Below, in pieces: positions 23,605-35,457 of a DNA stretch of 64,000 nucleotides. A model generated the notes under the pieces. The model saw only the letters and a list, made by a program, of their open reading frames with translations. It was not told where the DNA came from and searched no databases. The stretch is taken from the NCBI GenBank assembly GCA_963580455.1, contig OY756971.1, positions 19,491,001 through 19,555,000 of the forward strand, in the 5' to 3' direction. Every line of letters starts with the position of its first letter. The stretch's first letter is position 1. The DNA is from Euonymus europaeus (taxonomy: Eukaryota; Streptophyta; Magnoliopsida; Celastrales; Celastraceae). The position numbers and the translations under genes are program-made.

Positions 23605-23853
23605 TAATTACTGCCAGGTCACGCGTTGGAATTATATATATTCCATGGGCGCCGACGGATCACTGAGTCAGCATGGTACGGATCAATCATCCTGTGTCCA
23701 TGGACCCCACAAATATCACGGTTACTGTCAAGTTCGCGGTGAAATTAAATATTCCGTGGGCGCCGATGGGTCGCTGAGTCAAATGGATAAGGCAACACAT
23801 TAACTATGGTTAAAACTATAATCCCTAAATCTAACCCAAGATCACTATAAATA
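23605..23853 (+). promoter_or_regulatory. DNAJ11 promoter with duplicated TGAGTCA box and TATA box
   Basis: Two diverged copies of a segment 111 bases apart (23627-23670 and 23738-23781) each contain TTCC(A/G)TGGGCGCCGA and end in CTGAGTCA. TGAGTCA is the GCN4-like bZIP site. A clear TATA box, TATAAATA, is at 23846-23853, 36 bases before the ATG. Confidence 0.6.
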
Positions 23854-23888
23854 ACAAACTCATCCTCCGATCAACGCACAAACTGATC

Positions 23889-24383
23889 ATGGCATCCACG
23901 TCTTCTCCTCTCGCCGTCGCATCTTTCAGCTTCGACGCCACAAGATTAAGAACCAATCGGCTTCCTTCGAAGACAAATCGTATCGGATTCCGCGTTTCCG
24001 CCGTCGGAACATCGACGGCCGAGAAATCTGCTGTGTCCGACGTGGCGTCACTGTATGAAGTTCTTGGGACTCCGATGGGAGCCACGTGTAAGGAAATCAA
24101 GGCTGCTTATCGAAAACTAGCGAGTGTTGTACATCCTGATGTTGTAGCACTTAACAGTCGGAACGAGAACGGAGGATCCGAGTTCATCAAGATCCATGAA
24201 GCGTATTCGACTCTTTCTGATCCGATGAAACGCGCTGACTACGATCGCAGGCTTTACGGCCGTCGATGGCCGTCGATTAGTTCTTCATTTGCCTTGTCGG
24301 CATCTGATGTTACGATGAGTTCAACAGGTTCCAGATTTTCTGGGTATACAGGGCGGACTTGGGAAACTGATCAGTGTTGGTAG
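23889..24383 (+). CDS. DJC23: Chloroplast DNAJ11-type J-domain protein
   Basis: Single-exon protein of 164 residues, about the size of Arabidopsis J11 (DJC23/DJC22 group). J-proteins stimulate the ATPase of Hsp70; this small group works in the plastid stroma. The first 45 or so residues are rich in Ser, Thr, Arg and Ala without acidic residues until AEK, as expected for a chloroplast transit peptide. The J domain spans about residues 54-120 with SLYEVLG, the essential HPD at 82-84, and the FIKIHEAYSTLSDPMKRADYDR helix-III/IV region. The C-terminal tail ends in GRTWETDQCW, a hallmark of this subgroup. There is no zinc-finger or client-binding domain. The symbol is by similarity; DJC22 is an equally possible orthologue. 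Confidence 0.88.
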   Translation: MASTSSPLAVASFSFDATRLRTNRLPSKTNRIGFRVSAVGTSTAEKSAVSDVASLYEVLGTPMGATCKEIKAAYRKLASVVHPDVVALNSRNENGGSEFIKIHEAYSTLSDPMKRADYDRRLYGRRWPSISSSFALSASDVTMSSTGSRFSGYTGRTWETDQCW

Positions 24384-25689
24384 CCATTTACTAGAATTTA
24401 TTGAACAGTATTGTGTAGTCGGTCGCTGCCAAAATTGTATTTTACTGGGAGTACCTTTGTACATAGCTTGCATCAGGTAAACATGGGCCATTTTTTTTAA
24501 GCCTGGAATCGTATTATTTATTTTCTTTCATAATTTCTCTGGTGTGTTTATTTCATTCCGCCATTGTTGCCGCCTCCACACATCCACCGTAGATGCTATT
24601 AGGCTAAACATTGGACCTAGAGATATAAAGTGGGTCCCCCCGAGACTTCAATAAAATATATGAAGAAATATGTAGAACTGGAAATTGGTTCTTTTTTATT
24701 TTATTTTATTTTATTTTATGGAAACCTTCCTTGTCAAACAGAGTAACAGACAAGGGAAAGCAACTTCCAATTGGTTCGAAGCAAAACAAAGCTATATAAC
24801 CATTACACCATCGTGGATTCCGTTCTAATATTTTTAATGGACGGTTAAATATACCGTTATTTTTGTTAAATATAATATTACACATTTTTTTAAAGATTTT
24901 GAATAATAATTATATTTTATAAGACTACTAAAAAGTATATTATTTTAATATTAAATACAACTTTAAATTTCACTCAAATTTTATCCGTAAGAACACTTTT
25001 TATTTTTCTCTAGAGTTTTTCATCTCTACGAGCTCTAATTTATTCTATTCAACTTTAGTTTGTTCCTAATCATCTCATTAATCAAGAAATTTCTTTTTAT
25101 TCTTGTTAACTTATATTTTTGGGTTATCTTTCCCATCATCACTATAATTCTTTTCCTTTCTTTTAAATTTTCTCTTGTTGAATTTACTTTGATTATTCTC
25201 TTATCCTCCTTCTCAGAATTTTTTATAAGTTTGTTGTTGTGTTTAACAAAAATAACAGTGTATTTAACAGTCCCATCGGGTAGTTTGTCCATTTTAAATA
25301 CTGACGTGTCTAGTTGTTGTCTAGTGTGTTTGTTTATTTTTTGAAAAAAAATTAACCCGTAAATGTAGACTGGGCCAGACTTAGCAGGCTCCGATTGACA
25401 GGGGTCCAGAAGTTTGTTCCGAGCTGACACCCGTGTCCCGAAACTCAAACGGAGGCCTGCATTTTGAGTCCAAACGGTCTTTGTAATATATGGGCCGTAG
25501 GTTCGACTTCAAAGTTCAAAGTTCAAACAGTGCCTCATTCTATAATTGGGCCTTTAATAATTTCTTTCTTAGAGCCCCTTATAGGGCCCATAAGAAGCGG
25601 CCTGCGCCTTCTAGTTAAACGTAACCGGCGTACAAGTAGTTACCACTTTCCTGGGTTCATAGCCTCCGAGAAGTGAAAGAGAAGGGAGC
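24384..25689. other. DNAJ11 3' region and spacer to the DUF615 gene
   Basis: Contains the DNAJ11 3' UTR, then AT-rich spacer with a (TTTTA)n microsatellite at 24693-24719. No gene is supported. The last 150 bases before 25690 should hold the promoter and leader of the next gene; no clear TATA box is seen. Confidence 0.5.
24693..24719. repeat. (TTTTA)n microsatellite
   Basis: About five TTTTA units in a row. Confidence 0.9.
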
Positions 25690-27923
25690 ATGGCTCGACT
25701 GGTTCGGCCTCTGAGGCAATGGCCGCAGTTACATCAGCATTACTACTCTCGCGCAACCTTAATGCATACCTTATCCCCGCCATCTATTGTAACCACGATA
25801 GCAACCTCTCGTAGTCTTTCATTTCCCAGTGTAATCTTCACTCGCCGAAGCATCCATCAACGCTCCCGCGGGCTCAGATTACGCGATGCTTCTCCGCCGT
25901 CCAATCCAGAAGAAGAAAATTCTAGTGACGATGAGAGGAAGAGCCGCAACCAGAAGAAGCGGGAAGCTAAGCGTGCGGTCCAATGGGGCATGGATATCGC
26001 TTCCTTCTCCACACCCCAAATCAAACGCATCCTCAGGTAGATCCGATTTTTTTTTCCTTCTACATTTTGTTGAGCAACGGGTTGATGTACTGGCTGATAT
26101 GTTATTTGGAGCTTTTCTTGGCATGGTAATTAACATTTAACTTTCTTTTGCTTATATCTGCTTCGGATGTTAGCGGGGCTTCTCTTGAGCAAGAAGTATT
26201 GGATGCTATAGTACTAGTTAAGGTGATTAATTTGGACCAACTCTGTGGTTAGTTCATTAGTTATAATATTTCAATGATATACTGAGTAATTTTTTGCGGG
26301 CTAGGTTTTTTAGAAGATGAGGTGTTTGTTTCTTTGTCGCAGAGACTGAGGCCTGATGTACGTGAAGGAAAACGAAGGCAGTTCAATTTAATTGGTATGC
26401 ATTTGTGCAATTATTAATTCAACTAGTTTGCGCAATCAGTTTCTTTTTCAATCAGGCTGTAAATTTCGTCAACAAGCTGAATTATTTGTGTTTGACATGT
26501 ATGTAGTGGCATGAGATTGATATTCCTTTCTGTGAAAAACCCGTTTGATCAGTGACCTTCATGCATGTCTAGTCTGCAATTGCTAGACATGAATATCGTG
26601 CCAGATACAAAATGTAGTAGTTCTATAATTTACTGTTTTGAGTTCTGGAGCCAAAAGTTTTGTTTGTGCTAGTATCTTTCTATTCAACAAAATTGTGTTA
26701 TGTCATTTATTTTGAAGCATTTACTGTAATCTTTGTGATGAGCTTTATTCCTTTCTATGCTCTGTGGTTTGCACGGATGTGATTATAAGTTATTTGTCAA
26801 ATATTTGTTAGGGAAGTTACTACGAGATGTAGAACCTGAATTGATGGACAGTTTAATTCAGGCTACAAAAGATGGTGACCTCAGTAGGCTGCAGGCTTTA
26901 TCTGGTACAAAGACATATATCTCTGGAGAGGATGAAGACTATGAAGAAATTGAGGATATAGAGGAAGAGGAGGTATGATATATTTTGTCTGTCCTTAATT
27001 GTATGTTGGAAGTCTTGTGATTGCTTGAAGCCACTCGTTGGTAATTCATTAGTTTTTCTGATTGTTGAGGCATGCTCCTTGAGGCTTCTGATTAAATTTG
27101 CCTTCTTGGCGCTTTGCGTCCAAGCACATTCAGCCAAATCTCTCCCATACTCTTTTTTGCCTTTGTATTGAATTAAATTCCCTCGAGAATTGGATTTTTA
27201 CTTTTTAGAGGAGTTCCTCAAAGACTCATGATTTTATGTTTCAGCAAGCTCAGTTGAGACTGAGTCTTACTTCTTGCTCTTCTTTTTCAGGTTTCACATG
27301 AGTATACTGATGTAGCTAGTAAATGGTTAGATGGCCTGATCAATAAAGATGTTAACATTACCAATGAAGTTTATTCAGTTCAGAACGTCGATTTTGACCG
27401 TCAGGTAAGAAAAATGAACTCATGTTAAATCATGTATTATCTCTCCATTTGTTAAAAGGTTTACATCGGAATCCGAAACAAAAAGAAAAAACTCTAAGTC
27501 ATATGTATTATATGAGACACATTTGAGGTATGTTCATGCGTTGAATGCCTTCAACTTGTTGGTCCCTCGCTTAACCAGTCTGCAGTTTAGAGCTTGGCCA
27601 TTTTATCTTGAGGAACTACCTACCTTGACATAATCTTATTGTTACGTTCCATTCAAAAAAAAATCTTGTTGTTACGTTTAATTTTTGTGCAAACAGAGTG
27701 TTAGCAATTAATTCTTGATGGTTTATTATTTTGCTGTCTACTTCTCATAACATCATCTTTATTACAGGAGTTGCGTAAACTAGTCCGGAAAGTGCATACT
27801 GTTCAGGAACGCCTGGCCATTGTCACGGAGGATGAGAGAGAGGCTGATGCAGCTCTCTTAGGTGCCAAAAAGTCTCTGAACCGTTTCCTTCATACACTAG
27901 CAAAACAAATGTCATGTCAGTAG
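25690..27923 (+). CDS. YjgA/DarP (DUF615) family ribosome-associated protein, organellar
   Basis: 292-residue protein from six exons: 25690-26036, 26174-26222, 26343-26394, 26812-26972, 27291-27404, 27768-27923 (879 nt, all GT-AG). In bacteria the family (E. coli YjgA, now DarP) binds late large-subunit ribosome precursors; a plant copy is likely to act on organellar ribosomes. The first 60 residues are Arg/Ser/His-rich without acidic residues, a likely mitochondrial or plastid presequence. The family core begins with KSRNQKKREAKRAVQWGMDIA and goes on to the RRQFNLIGKLLRDV block, which spans the exon 3/4 junction. An acidic insert (EDEDYEEIEDIEEEE) separates the core from a C-terminal LRKLVRKV...AKKSLNRFLHTLAKQ segment. 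Arabidopsis has similar proteins without an established function. Confidence 0.85.
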
Positions 27924-29519
27924 GATATGTTATCTCGTAATTACTTTGTGCTGAAAAGCAATATTTATATACTCCTAAAACATGGCAAAGCTCAAGAGTG
28001 ATAGCTCATAACTTATGATAGGCCTGATTAGCCACAGGGAATGCCCACCAATCACGAAGTTGTGGGGAGGAAGAGCAGATGATCATCCCTCCTCCAGTAG
28101 ATCTTAGTTATTTCAGCTTTCTCACAATGGTTTTATGTTTTCTTATATTTACTTTGGGGGCATTGACCTGTGGCCGCCTAATGAGGGTACATTTGGCCTC
28201 TTTACGATGGTACTTAGCATTTGAGGAAGAGATCCGGTTCATCTTCGGCAATCTTTCAACAATGTTTACCATTGCTATGGCCATTTGGATCCGGTGCCTC
28301 CAGGAACGAAACCATCCGATCTAGGTATGGAGGGTCTTTGCAGCATCTGGGGCGGAGTCTCTCACCTCTACAACACCTGCTTGTCTACAATAAGGATTTG
28401 GAGGGTCTTTGCAGCATCTGGGGTGGAGTCTCTCACCTCTACAACACCTGCTTGTCTACAATACGGATTTTCAGTTGTTTGATGATGTGGAATCTGATCC
28501 TTCCGTTTTCTCTTTGTTATTTTTAATTTCTTATTTGTAAGCAAACAAGAGTATATTTGGTTGCTCACCTGCTTCTGAAACCCAATTAAAGAGAGACCTA
28601 CACCAAGGTCAAAGAGCTTCGCTCATCAGTAGGCTTCATTCTCTCGAAGACCTTATTTTCGTCTGCAATTCGATTTCTTCAAATGTTATTTCAGATCAGA
28701 TTGATACAAAAACAAGTGTCGAAGGGATATTTTATTTCATGGCTAATATTTTGTCGAACAGTTTGTGTGCATAAGATCACACTATGGGCTACGCTGCAAA
28801 ATCACCGTGACAGGTGCTTACCAACGATCTCATGACAAAAAAGATAACAGACTACTAATAAAGTTTGTGGTTTGTGTTTTGGTTCCTTCAAGATAGGGAT
28901 CAGATTGGTTATGACGAGAGCGCCCCGTTGTCGTAACCAGGCAGGGCGGACGCCCATCCCGCATATATTTGCGAGAAGAGACCACTCATCATATCCCCGT
29001 AAAACTTGCCTGAAGGATCATAATTTTGCCACTGTCTCTTCGCCGTTTCTATACTACGCACGTCACTCTGTAAGTTTCTTCTTGACCGATGTGGGATTAT
29101 CAGCACCACACCCAGCAGCGACCCCGTGAGGCCGTGACTCACAATATTGGAATTCTTGGGCGTTTGATCTTAGCCCATTCAAGTTCACTTGGGGTAACCA
29201 TCTTTCCCGCCAACTATTAGCCAAGGAAACTGCAGTTATTTTTATCATATGGTAAAAGATCCATTAAAACTGAGGAGTGAGGACTTTTATCAGTAATGCT
29301 TAGTCCAAGGTTTTCTTTGATCATCACAGTTCACAGAGCAACGACCAAAGCCGAACCTGGATAATCGTTGTGTTGTTCTTCCTCCCTTGTTCTCCGTTTT
29401 GTTTCTTTACTTGCTTGAATTCTTGTGTTTGCTTGATCTAATTAACTTGGGTATATAAAATATGTGCTTGCGTGGGTTGATTCCACTACAGTGAATGAAA
29501 AATATAATGACTTATTAAT
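27924..29519. other. Spacer between the DUF615 gene and the LIN-like pseudogene
   Basis: First part is the 3' region of the DUF615 gene. A 71-bp tandem duplication is at 28329-28470. Around 28900-29150 GC content rises, and CCGATGTGGGA (29086-29096) matches, on the other strand, the motif in the GRP94 intron insert. Several short frames are open here but none resembles a protein I know. Confidence 0.45.
28329..28470 (+). repeat. 71-bp tandem duplication
   Basis: GGAGGGTCTTTGCAGCATCT begins at 28329 and again at 28400; the two 71-base units are nearly identical, so the duplication is recent. Confidence 0.95.
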
Positions 29520-31230
29520 CTTGATGTTTTAGGTTTTATTAGATGGAGTTATACTAAGTGGTTGAGGCCATTGGTGAGGTTCTGTGCTTACTGCATCTGA
29601 AAGGTCGTCTTTTAAGTGGCCATTCAAATTCAAATGGAACTATCAAGGTATGAACCTAACCTTCTTCTCTCTGTTTCTCGTGCATATATTTAGGTCTCTT
29701 TGACAATGTTGCTAAACCTCACTGGTCTGGGATTCTGAAAAGAGGGCTGTAAGCAAGAAGTTCACGAACACGCAAAGGCAGTCACATCTTCTGGACACAA
29801 AACTATACAGTGGTGACAGAACAATTCGGGTAAACATCAATCTTATACTTGCCTGCCAGGGGCCGGAGACTCTTTTATACGAGAAGAGGGGCACCCTTTC
29901 ATTTGTGTTATGTAATTAGTAGACTGTAAATCCTTCCTTGTTTCTTGCCCGTTAGAAGACGGTAGTTTAGCCAAGTAGAAAACACAATCACAATTTAAAA
30001 CAAGCTCACCTCATTTTCTATGATTTTTACATCTCTCATTTATAGGTCTGGGTTGTTAAAGCTGAAGAAATTCATTGTGTTCTTGTTCTTGATGTGAAAG
30101 AGGCAGTACATGACTTGACTGCTAATGCTAATGTTGCATGCTTTATATCTCATGGGACTGGAGTTAAGGTAAGTGCAATCTATATATGTTACATATATTG
30201 GAATATTTTTGCAGTTCTGTATCAGCAAGTTTGAGTGAAAATGGTTTGTGACAGGTGTACATCTGGTTGGGGCTCCAAAACATATAAATTTCAACAAACA
30301 TTTCAACTATTGCCTTGCCATGGTGGGTGATAAGCTCTATTGTGGCTGCTCTCGTTACAACTTAAAACATAAAGGTAGTATTATTTCCAATGTTTCTAAA
30401 GCGTTATTTCTAGTACAACCTCTTGGGTGATAGTCTGGTTGATGAATTTGGCCAAACTATATAGATTTGGAAGGTCTTGAGTTCGGTTCCCATTAAGAGC
30501 AATGCTCATATGGTCACATACTGAGTTTTGACTCAATTTATTGTATCTGAAAACTTTATTTTCGATCTGAGTTTAAACCATATCGATTACCAAGAAAAGA
30601 AAGACTTAATTCTGATACCAAGTTTATCTCCACTTGGAAGCCTTTACCAATTGCAACACTCATTAAATTGAATCTGTCCTTGCTCCATAAAATTGTTGGA
30701 ACGAACATGACAGGAGGTGGATTTGTGCAATTACATGTTGAAGACATTCTATTCTGGAACGCAGAAATTGTTGGGAAAACAAAGCATAAATACCCTGCAA
30801 GTTCATGATGGTCTTTTCTTTGCTGGAGGTTCTACAGTTGATGGCACAGCAGGAAAGGTGAGCGGCTACCAGTTGCTGTATGTTCTTGTTTATTGCAGAT
30901 ACTAGTTCATAAGGTACTCACTATTTGCCTTATGCTGGAACAAATTCACATATGGAAGACTTTTTCCCTTTCCACCAAGGAAAGAACTGGATCATTCTCA
31001 TCTGGGTTTGACATCCAATGCACAACAGACAACAGTGACTTTATATTTATTGCCACAAAATTTGGGGTGATTGACGTTTGGTTGAAAGAAATAGTAACCC
31101 GTGCCGTTTCCATTAAAATGGGAGCTGCAGGTAGGACACGCCAGAATTGCATTCATGGCTACAGATCAAGATGGAGAAATGCTTTATGATGGCTCTTTTC
31201 TGATGGTAAGATCCAGGTTTCGATGACATA
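29520..31230 (+). pseudogene. WD40 C-terminal part of a LIN/CERBERUS-like protein, decayed
   Basis: Several exon-like blocks with usable splice sites encode the end of the plant U-box/WD40 proteins annotated as putative E3 ligases LIN (CERBERUS in Lotus, needed for nodulation in legumes). Blocks: about 29558-29649 (GRLLSGHS), 29705-29830 (EHAKAVTS, then GDRTIRV in another frame), 30046-30168 (KEAVHDLTANANVACF), about 30254-30374 (PKHINFNKH, MVGDKLYCGCS), 30714-30857 (FYSGTQKLLGKQ, GGSTVDGTAGK), about 30954-31215 (SDFIFIATKFGVIDVW, then MATDQDGEMLY). Frames change inside several blocks and a stop falls between them; the U-box and Armadillo-like N-terminal parts are absent. It is a truncated pseudogene rather than a functional gene. 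Confidence 0.78.
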
Positions 31231-31289
31231 CCCAAACTAGTTAGTACGTATAACTTATAAGTTGCATTTACAATTACTTTTTGTGGTGA

Positions 31290-32250
31290 GCAAAATCAGG
31301 TTTGACCCACTTTTCATTTTAAGTCAATATTTGACAAAGTCAACTGTCTGGTCATCCTAAGATCTATTCGAATCAAGCTCAGGTCCAAGACCTGGAGCCC
31401 GATTAAGGAAGCTCAACATATTCGGAGCTCACCAACAATAGATCAAGAGTTCGACATCAAGCTTTACATCTACTAACTTTGACTAGTATCGCAAGTGTTA
31501 GAGATCTCTAGTTTAGAGTGGTCATCTTGAACCCAACTCAACTTAGACCTCCAGCACAGCTCCAAGAGCTCGCCAGGTATAACCTCCAGCTTAGGTCCCA
31601 GAGCTCACCAGGTATGACCTCTGACCTAGGGCCCGGAACTCACAAGGTATGACCTTTGACCCAGGTTCCAAACTTTGCCAAGTATGAGTTCCAGGTCACC
31701 AAACACTCTGGAAAGCTGCTTCAACTATTTGCTATGACAAAAATCTCAACCTTCAGAGATCTCCAACTCAGATAGATGATGTATTAACCGACCTTTACTT
31801 GATATTAAATGACTTCATACTACTTTAGTTGTAGTCACATCAACATGTCAACTCAGTACTTTTTACCTATCACTTTTGTTGATATTCCTATAAAGCCTGA
31901 AACGTCCATATTTGTTTTATGTTTTTTGACTTGTCATTGTCCTTTTAAGTACCAAGAAACTTACTATATTTAGTAACTGAATCTTATATCATGATGACCT
32001 CCAACACTATAAATAGCTCCTTCATTCCAAGAGAAAATGAGGACTTTTACACACAAAATAGCGAAAATCATAGCATTTTCTCTACTATTTTGAACCCCCA
32101 TAATCATTCACTCACTGGAGGTCAGTAGCTTCTAAGCATCTCTCAACTTGAAACACCATCTTTTCTTCTCTTTCTAGTCGGTCTCAACCATCGGCCCAAG
32201 TTTTGCTCTTATATTGGACTGACTTGACCGTCGGAGCGTAGGGGTCGTCT
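31290..32250 (+). repeat. LTR-like relic of a Ty3/gypsy element
   Basis: The first half (U3-like) holds four 35-bp repeats. A TATA box, CTATAAATAG, is at 32008. The downstream part has TGACTTGACCGTCGGAGCG at 32220-32238, nearly the same as in the relic at 1376-2028. No coding region or partner LTR is near. The 3' end seems cut by the GC-rich repeat that follows. Confidence 0.5.
31547..31686 (+). repeat. 35-bp tandem repeat, four copies
   Basis: Units start at 31547, 31582, 31617 and 31652, each with ACCT at the start and a (C/A)CA(A/G)GTAT-like end. The period is exactly 35 in all four while the sequences have drifted. Confidence 0.9.
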
Positions 32251-32390
32251 TCCGGCCGGGCTGGCCGAAAATTTAGGTCTAGGCCCGAGAGCCTTCTTCG
32301 GGCCGATAAGTCGGCCCTTGGCCCAAGTAATTCGAGCCGATAAGTCGGGCCTCGGGCTTGGCCCAATGGGCTCGGGCCTAAGTATTAAAT
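32251..32390. repeat. GC-rich GGGCC repeat with hairpin
   Basis: Dense GGGCC/GGCCC sequence with two related units 34 bases apart around CCGATAAGTCGG. The first forms a perfect hairpin, GGGCCGA-TAAG-TCGGCCC (32300-32317). Such GGGCC-rich stretches are common in plant repeats. No coding role is seen. Confidence 0.5.
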
Positions 32391-33237
32391 TAATATATAT
32401 ATACACACATACATAAATATATATTTATGGACCAAAAATTGGGTTATGGGCTGAGCACGGCTAATTTACAGACAGATATGACTGACAAAAGTGACAATCT
32501 ATTATATTTTCTGGCTCATTAATTTAATAATAATTGCATTCACATCACATTATAAAATTTTAATTTTTAATTATTTTTGGAAATCACATCACCAATATTT
32601 GACGTATATTTGTATTCTATTACGCTTAATAGAATTTCAATTTCAATTGCACTATAATGAAACCAAATTGTGAGTGTTTCGAGTTTTTTTCTTCTTCTTT
32701 TGAAGTGGCATAAAATTCACACAAATACAAGAAACTTATATAAATATATTGCTTAAAGGATTCAAAATCCACACAATAAACTAGAAATTGAAGCCACCAT
32801 CAAAGTCATCGCCTAATATCTAAAGTATGTCATATCATATCACCCACCTAAATGGTGGCTTCGACGTTCGACGGTAACTTTGATTTTTAGTTTTTGTTTT
32901 TTGTATGTTAATTTTTGTATTCTTCATATATTCCCCTTTATCAGATGTTTCAGATATGAAAGCCGAATTATTGTTTCTTTGATTATTTTTTAAATTTAGT
33001 CAAAAATATATTTTTTTTATATGCCACATCAGCTAAATAACCTATTTAAATTGTGAAAAAGTTGTTTGATATTTATAATTGAAACAAAATCGAAACTTTA
33101 ATTCTCTAATTGGATGAGTCCATATTTCAGTACCTAATTTGGAACGCGGCCAAAGCATTCACAAACTAAAACCTAATTATCATAATTGTTACTGGAAAAA
33201 TTTGAACTTAAAAAAAAAGGAGGGAAAAAAAAACAAA
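32391..33237. other. AT-rich intergenic, no feature seen
   Basis: AT-rich spacer that probably ends in the 3' UTR of the minus-strand gene starting at 33238. Nothing else supported. Confidence 0.5.
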
Positions 33238-34308
33238 TTATCTAACTAGCGGACGTAGTTTATTAGCTCTGCAAATCCCAATCCTTCTCTGTCTTGCTCG
33301 TTGAGCAGCCATGGCTCTGTTGATTTTGGCGAAGTAGGGAAAGAATGGTTCGGCTTTGAAATAGTACTCTGACTGAGGCGGAGAGACATTAAGGTCCGGT
33401 GTATGGAATAGGGGTGGGGATTGTCCATGAGCCGTCTGATCAACGATCCATGATTGGCAGTGACGTATGACCGGCGCGGGTTCAACAATGGGGGATTTTG
33501 CAGTGTCTCTGGGTAATCCCAAAGCAAGATTCGCCCTGGACTCCTCCGTTTCAGGACCAAACACCTAAAATCAACAACAGAGGAAAAAAATTAGGACCCA
33601 CAAAAGCAGGGCAAAAGATAGAATCAGAGCAGATGACGCAAAGCCAGATAAAAACAAATAAATGAAAAAGAAAACTCTCAGTTTCTTACAGTCTGAAGAT
33701 CTGGAAAATGACGACTCACATTATCTAACTCCTCTAATGTTTCATGTATTGTTAATGGGTGATTATTTATTTAATTTTTAAAGAACAACAAATCTTGCTT
33801 CAAAAAGCACTTCATCGTTCTTGCACCTGTAATTTCTACTACAAGATAATCAAGATCGACGAAGATGTGAAAAATCAGTAGAACCCACTAATCCTAGAGA
33901 AACCCACGAATGAAATTGCGAAGAACTCGAAATTATTACCTTACGAGAGCTGCTTCGCTTGGAGCACTCGGGATTCTCATCGGATTCACTGAGTGACGAC
34001 GAGAGAGGCGTCACAGGGCTCGTAGCCTGGACATCCTTGACATTGGGTTCCTCTGGCTCAACCATCATAGGCCTACAATTCTCATCAACAGCAACAACAC
34101 TTGAACGTGGTGGTCGGCGTGAATGTAATGAACGCGACCGAAAGCGAGAGGAGCTCTCGGCCACTGCAGTTCTTTTTCTTTTAAATCCCCAATCACGAGA
34201 ATGTTCTAATTTAGCGATCAATTCAGGAAGCTCCAACAAAATTTCGACGACCTCTCTCTCGTCTTCGTCAAAATCGAAATCGTCGAAACTGCTTGTGCAC
34301 TGTTCCAT
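33238..34308 (-). CDS. Small uncharacterised plant protein with DLNxxP motif
   Basis: Two exons, 34308-33940 and 33564-33238 (GT-AG, 369 + 327 nt), give 231 residues. The N-terminus is acidic (DDFDFDEDEREVVEILLELPELI), then comes WGFKRKRT, a Ser/Arg-rich part, and ATSPVTPLSSSLSESDENPE. The second exon starts VFGPETEESRANLALGLPRD and holds PDLNVSPP, which fits the DLNxxP form of the EAR repression motif, then a basic tail with MAAQRARQRR. I know this layout (acidic start, WG.KRKR, ATSP.TPLS) only from unnamed plant proteins. A nuclear, repressor-type role is a guess from the EAR-like motif and basic patches. The ATG at 34308 is the first in the open frame and begins the conserved acidic block. 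Confidence 0.72.
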
Positions 34309-35457
34309 TCTCTCTGACAGAGAAGGTTAGAGAGAGAAAAACAGAGAAAGAGAGGAGCAACAGCCAACAGCGATAAGGAAAAGGGTTTGGCCGCTTGGGT
34401 CTGATAGTGAGGGAAGTAGGGAACGACTCCGTTGCTTGTAAAACGGGAGTTTCTGCCAGCTTGTAAATTCAAGGTCATGGACACGTGTTGTTTAGCGAAC
34501 ACCTGATAATGGTTTATCTAGGGTTTCTGTGTTTTTTTTTGTCATATTTTTTTTATAAAAGTAATTATAAATGTATTTTAATCATGAGCTATCACTATTA
34601 CTATGTAATAAAACCTAAATTATATAAAGCATTAGAGAGTTAATACGATACAATGAGGTCCGAATGAGAATAAAATAATTTGCCTTTGATCCAAAATCAA
34701 CATGTCAATGCTAATTAAGTCATTGTTGTTATTCATGTTAATTGAGAGTGAAATGAGGATCATATTTTGGGGTCTCAACATTATCCAAATTTCAAAGAGG
34801 ATGCTTGTTATTAATGATTTAAAATAAATGCATTGTTTCCATCAAAGTCTATTGGTCTCTTGTAATTCAATACGGAAAAAAAAAGATAAATACTTATAAA
34901 ACAACATGATTCCATCAATGATAAGACTTATGAGAGTCCATAACAATAACTATACTAAGTCTTTCGTAATCAATGCAACATTTATATTTAAGAGATTTAT
35001 ACAATGAACTACATAATCCTATATGTCATACAAACATAATCCTATGTGACATTGAACCCGAATAATCAAAGATGACATGACCGCATGTGTACCTTCTTGA
35101 GACCCTACTTTACTTAAGGTAGTAGATAGATAGATTGATTGATATTATAAGTTTTTTCTATGTTGTAAATTTTATTATTAACCATGTAAGGTGTATGTAA
35201 CATATAAAGATTATAGGAAAACTCATTTCCCTTTTCATTCAAGAGGTCTTTTCTGGGCTCAAATATCATTAACTAAAACACTAAAAAAAATCGTGTGACT
35301 CCAATGTATCAACGGAAATCAGGTAATCATTAGTGGACAATATCATTTTTTTAGTATAGTTGAGATTTTCAACAATATAAAATTGCACATACCCTCTGAA
35401 AAAATAAAAATATCCTCAATAACATTTGGAAAAGAAAAAAATTTAATTGGGGCAAAC
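34309..35457. other. Upstream region and AT-rich spacer
   Basis: The first 150 bases left of 34460 are purine-rich (GAGA-type) leader of the minus-strand gene. The rest is AT-rich spacer without a feature I can support. Confidence 0.5.

Noticed and set aside
28079..28526. Overlapping open frames after the DUF615 gene
   Set aside because: They run through the 71-bp tandem duplication and have no similarity; the hydrophobic frame at 28079 is probably chance.
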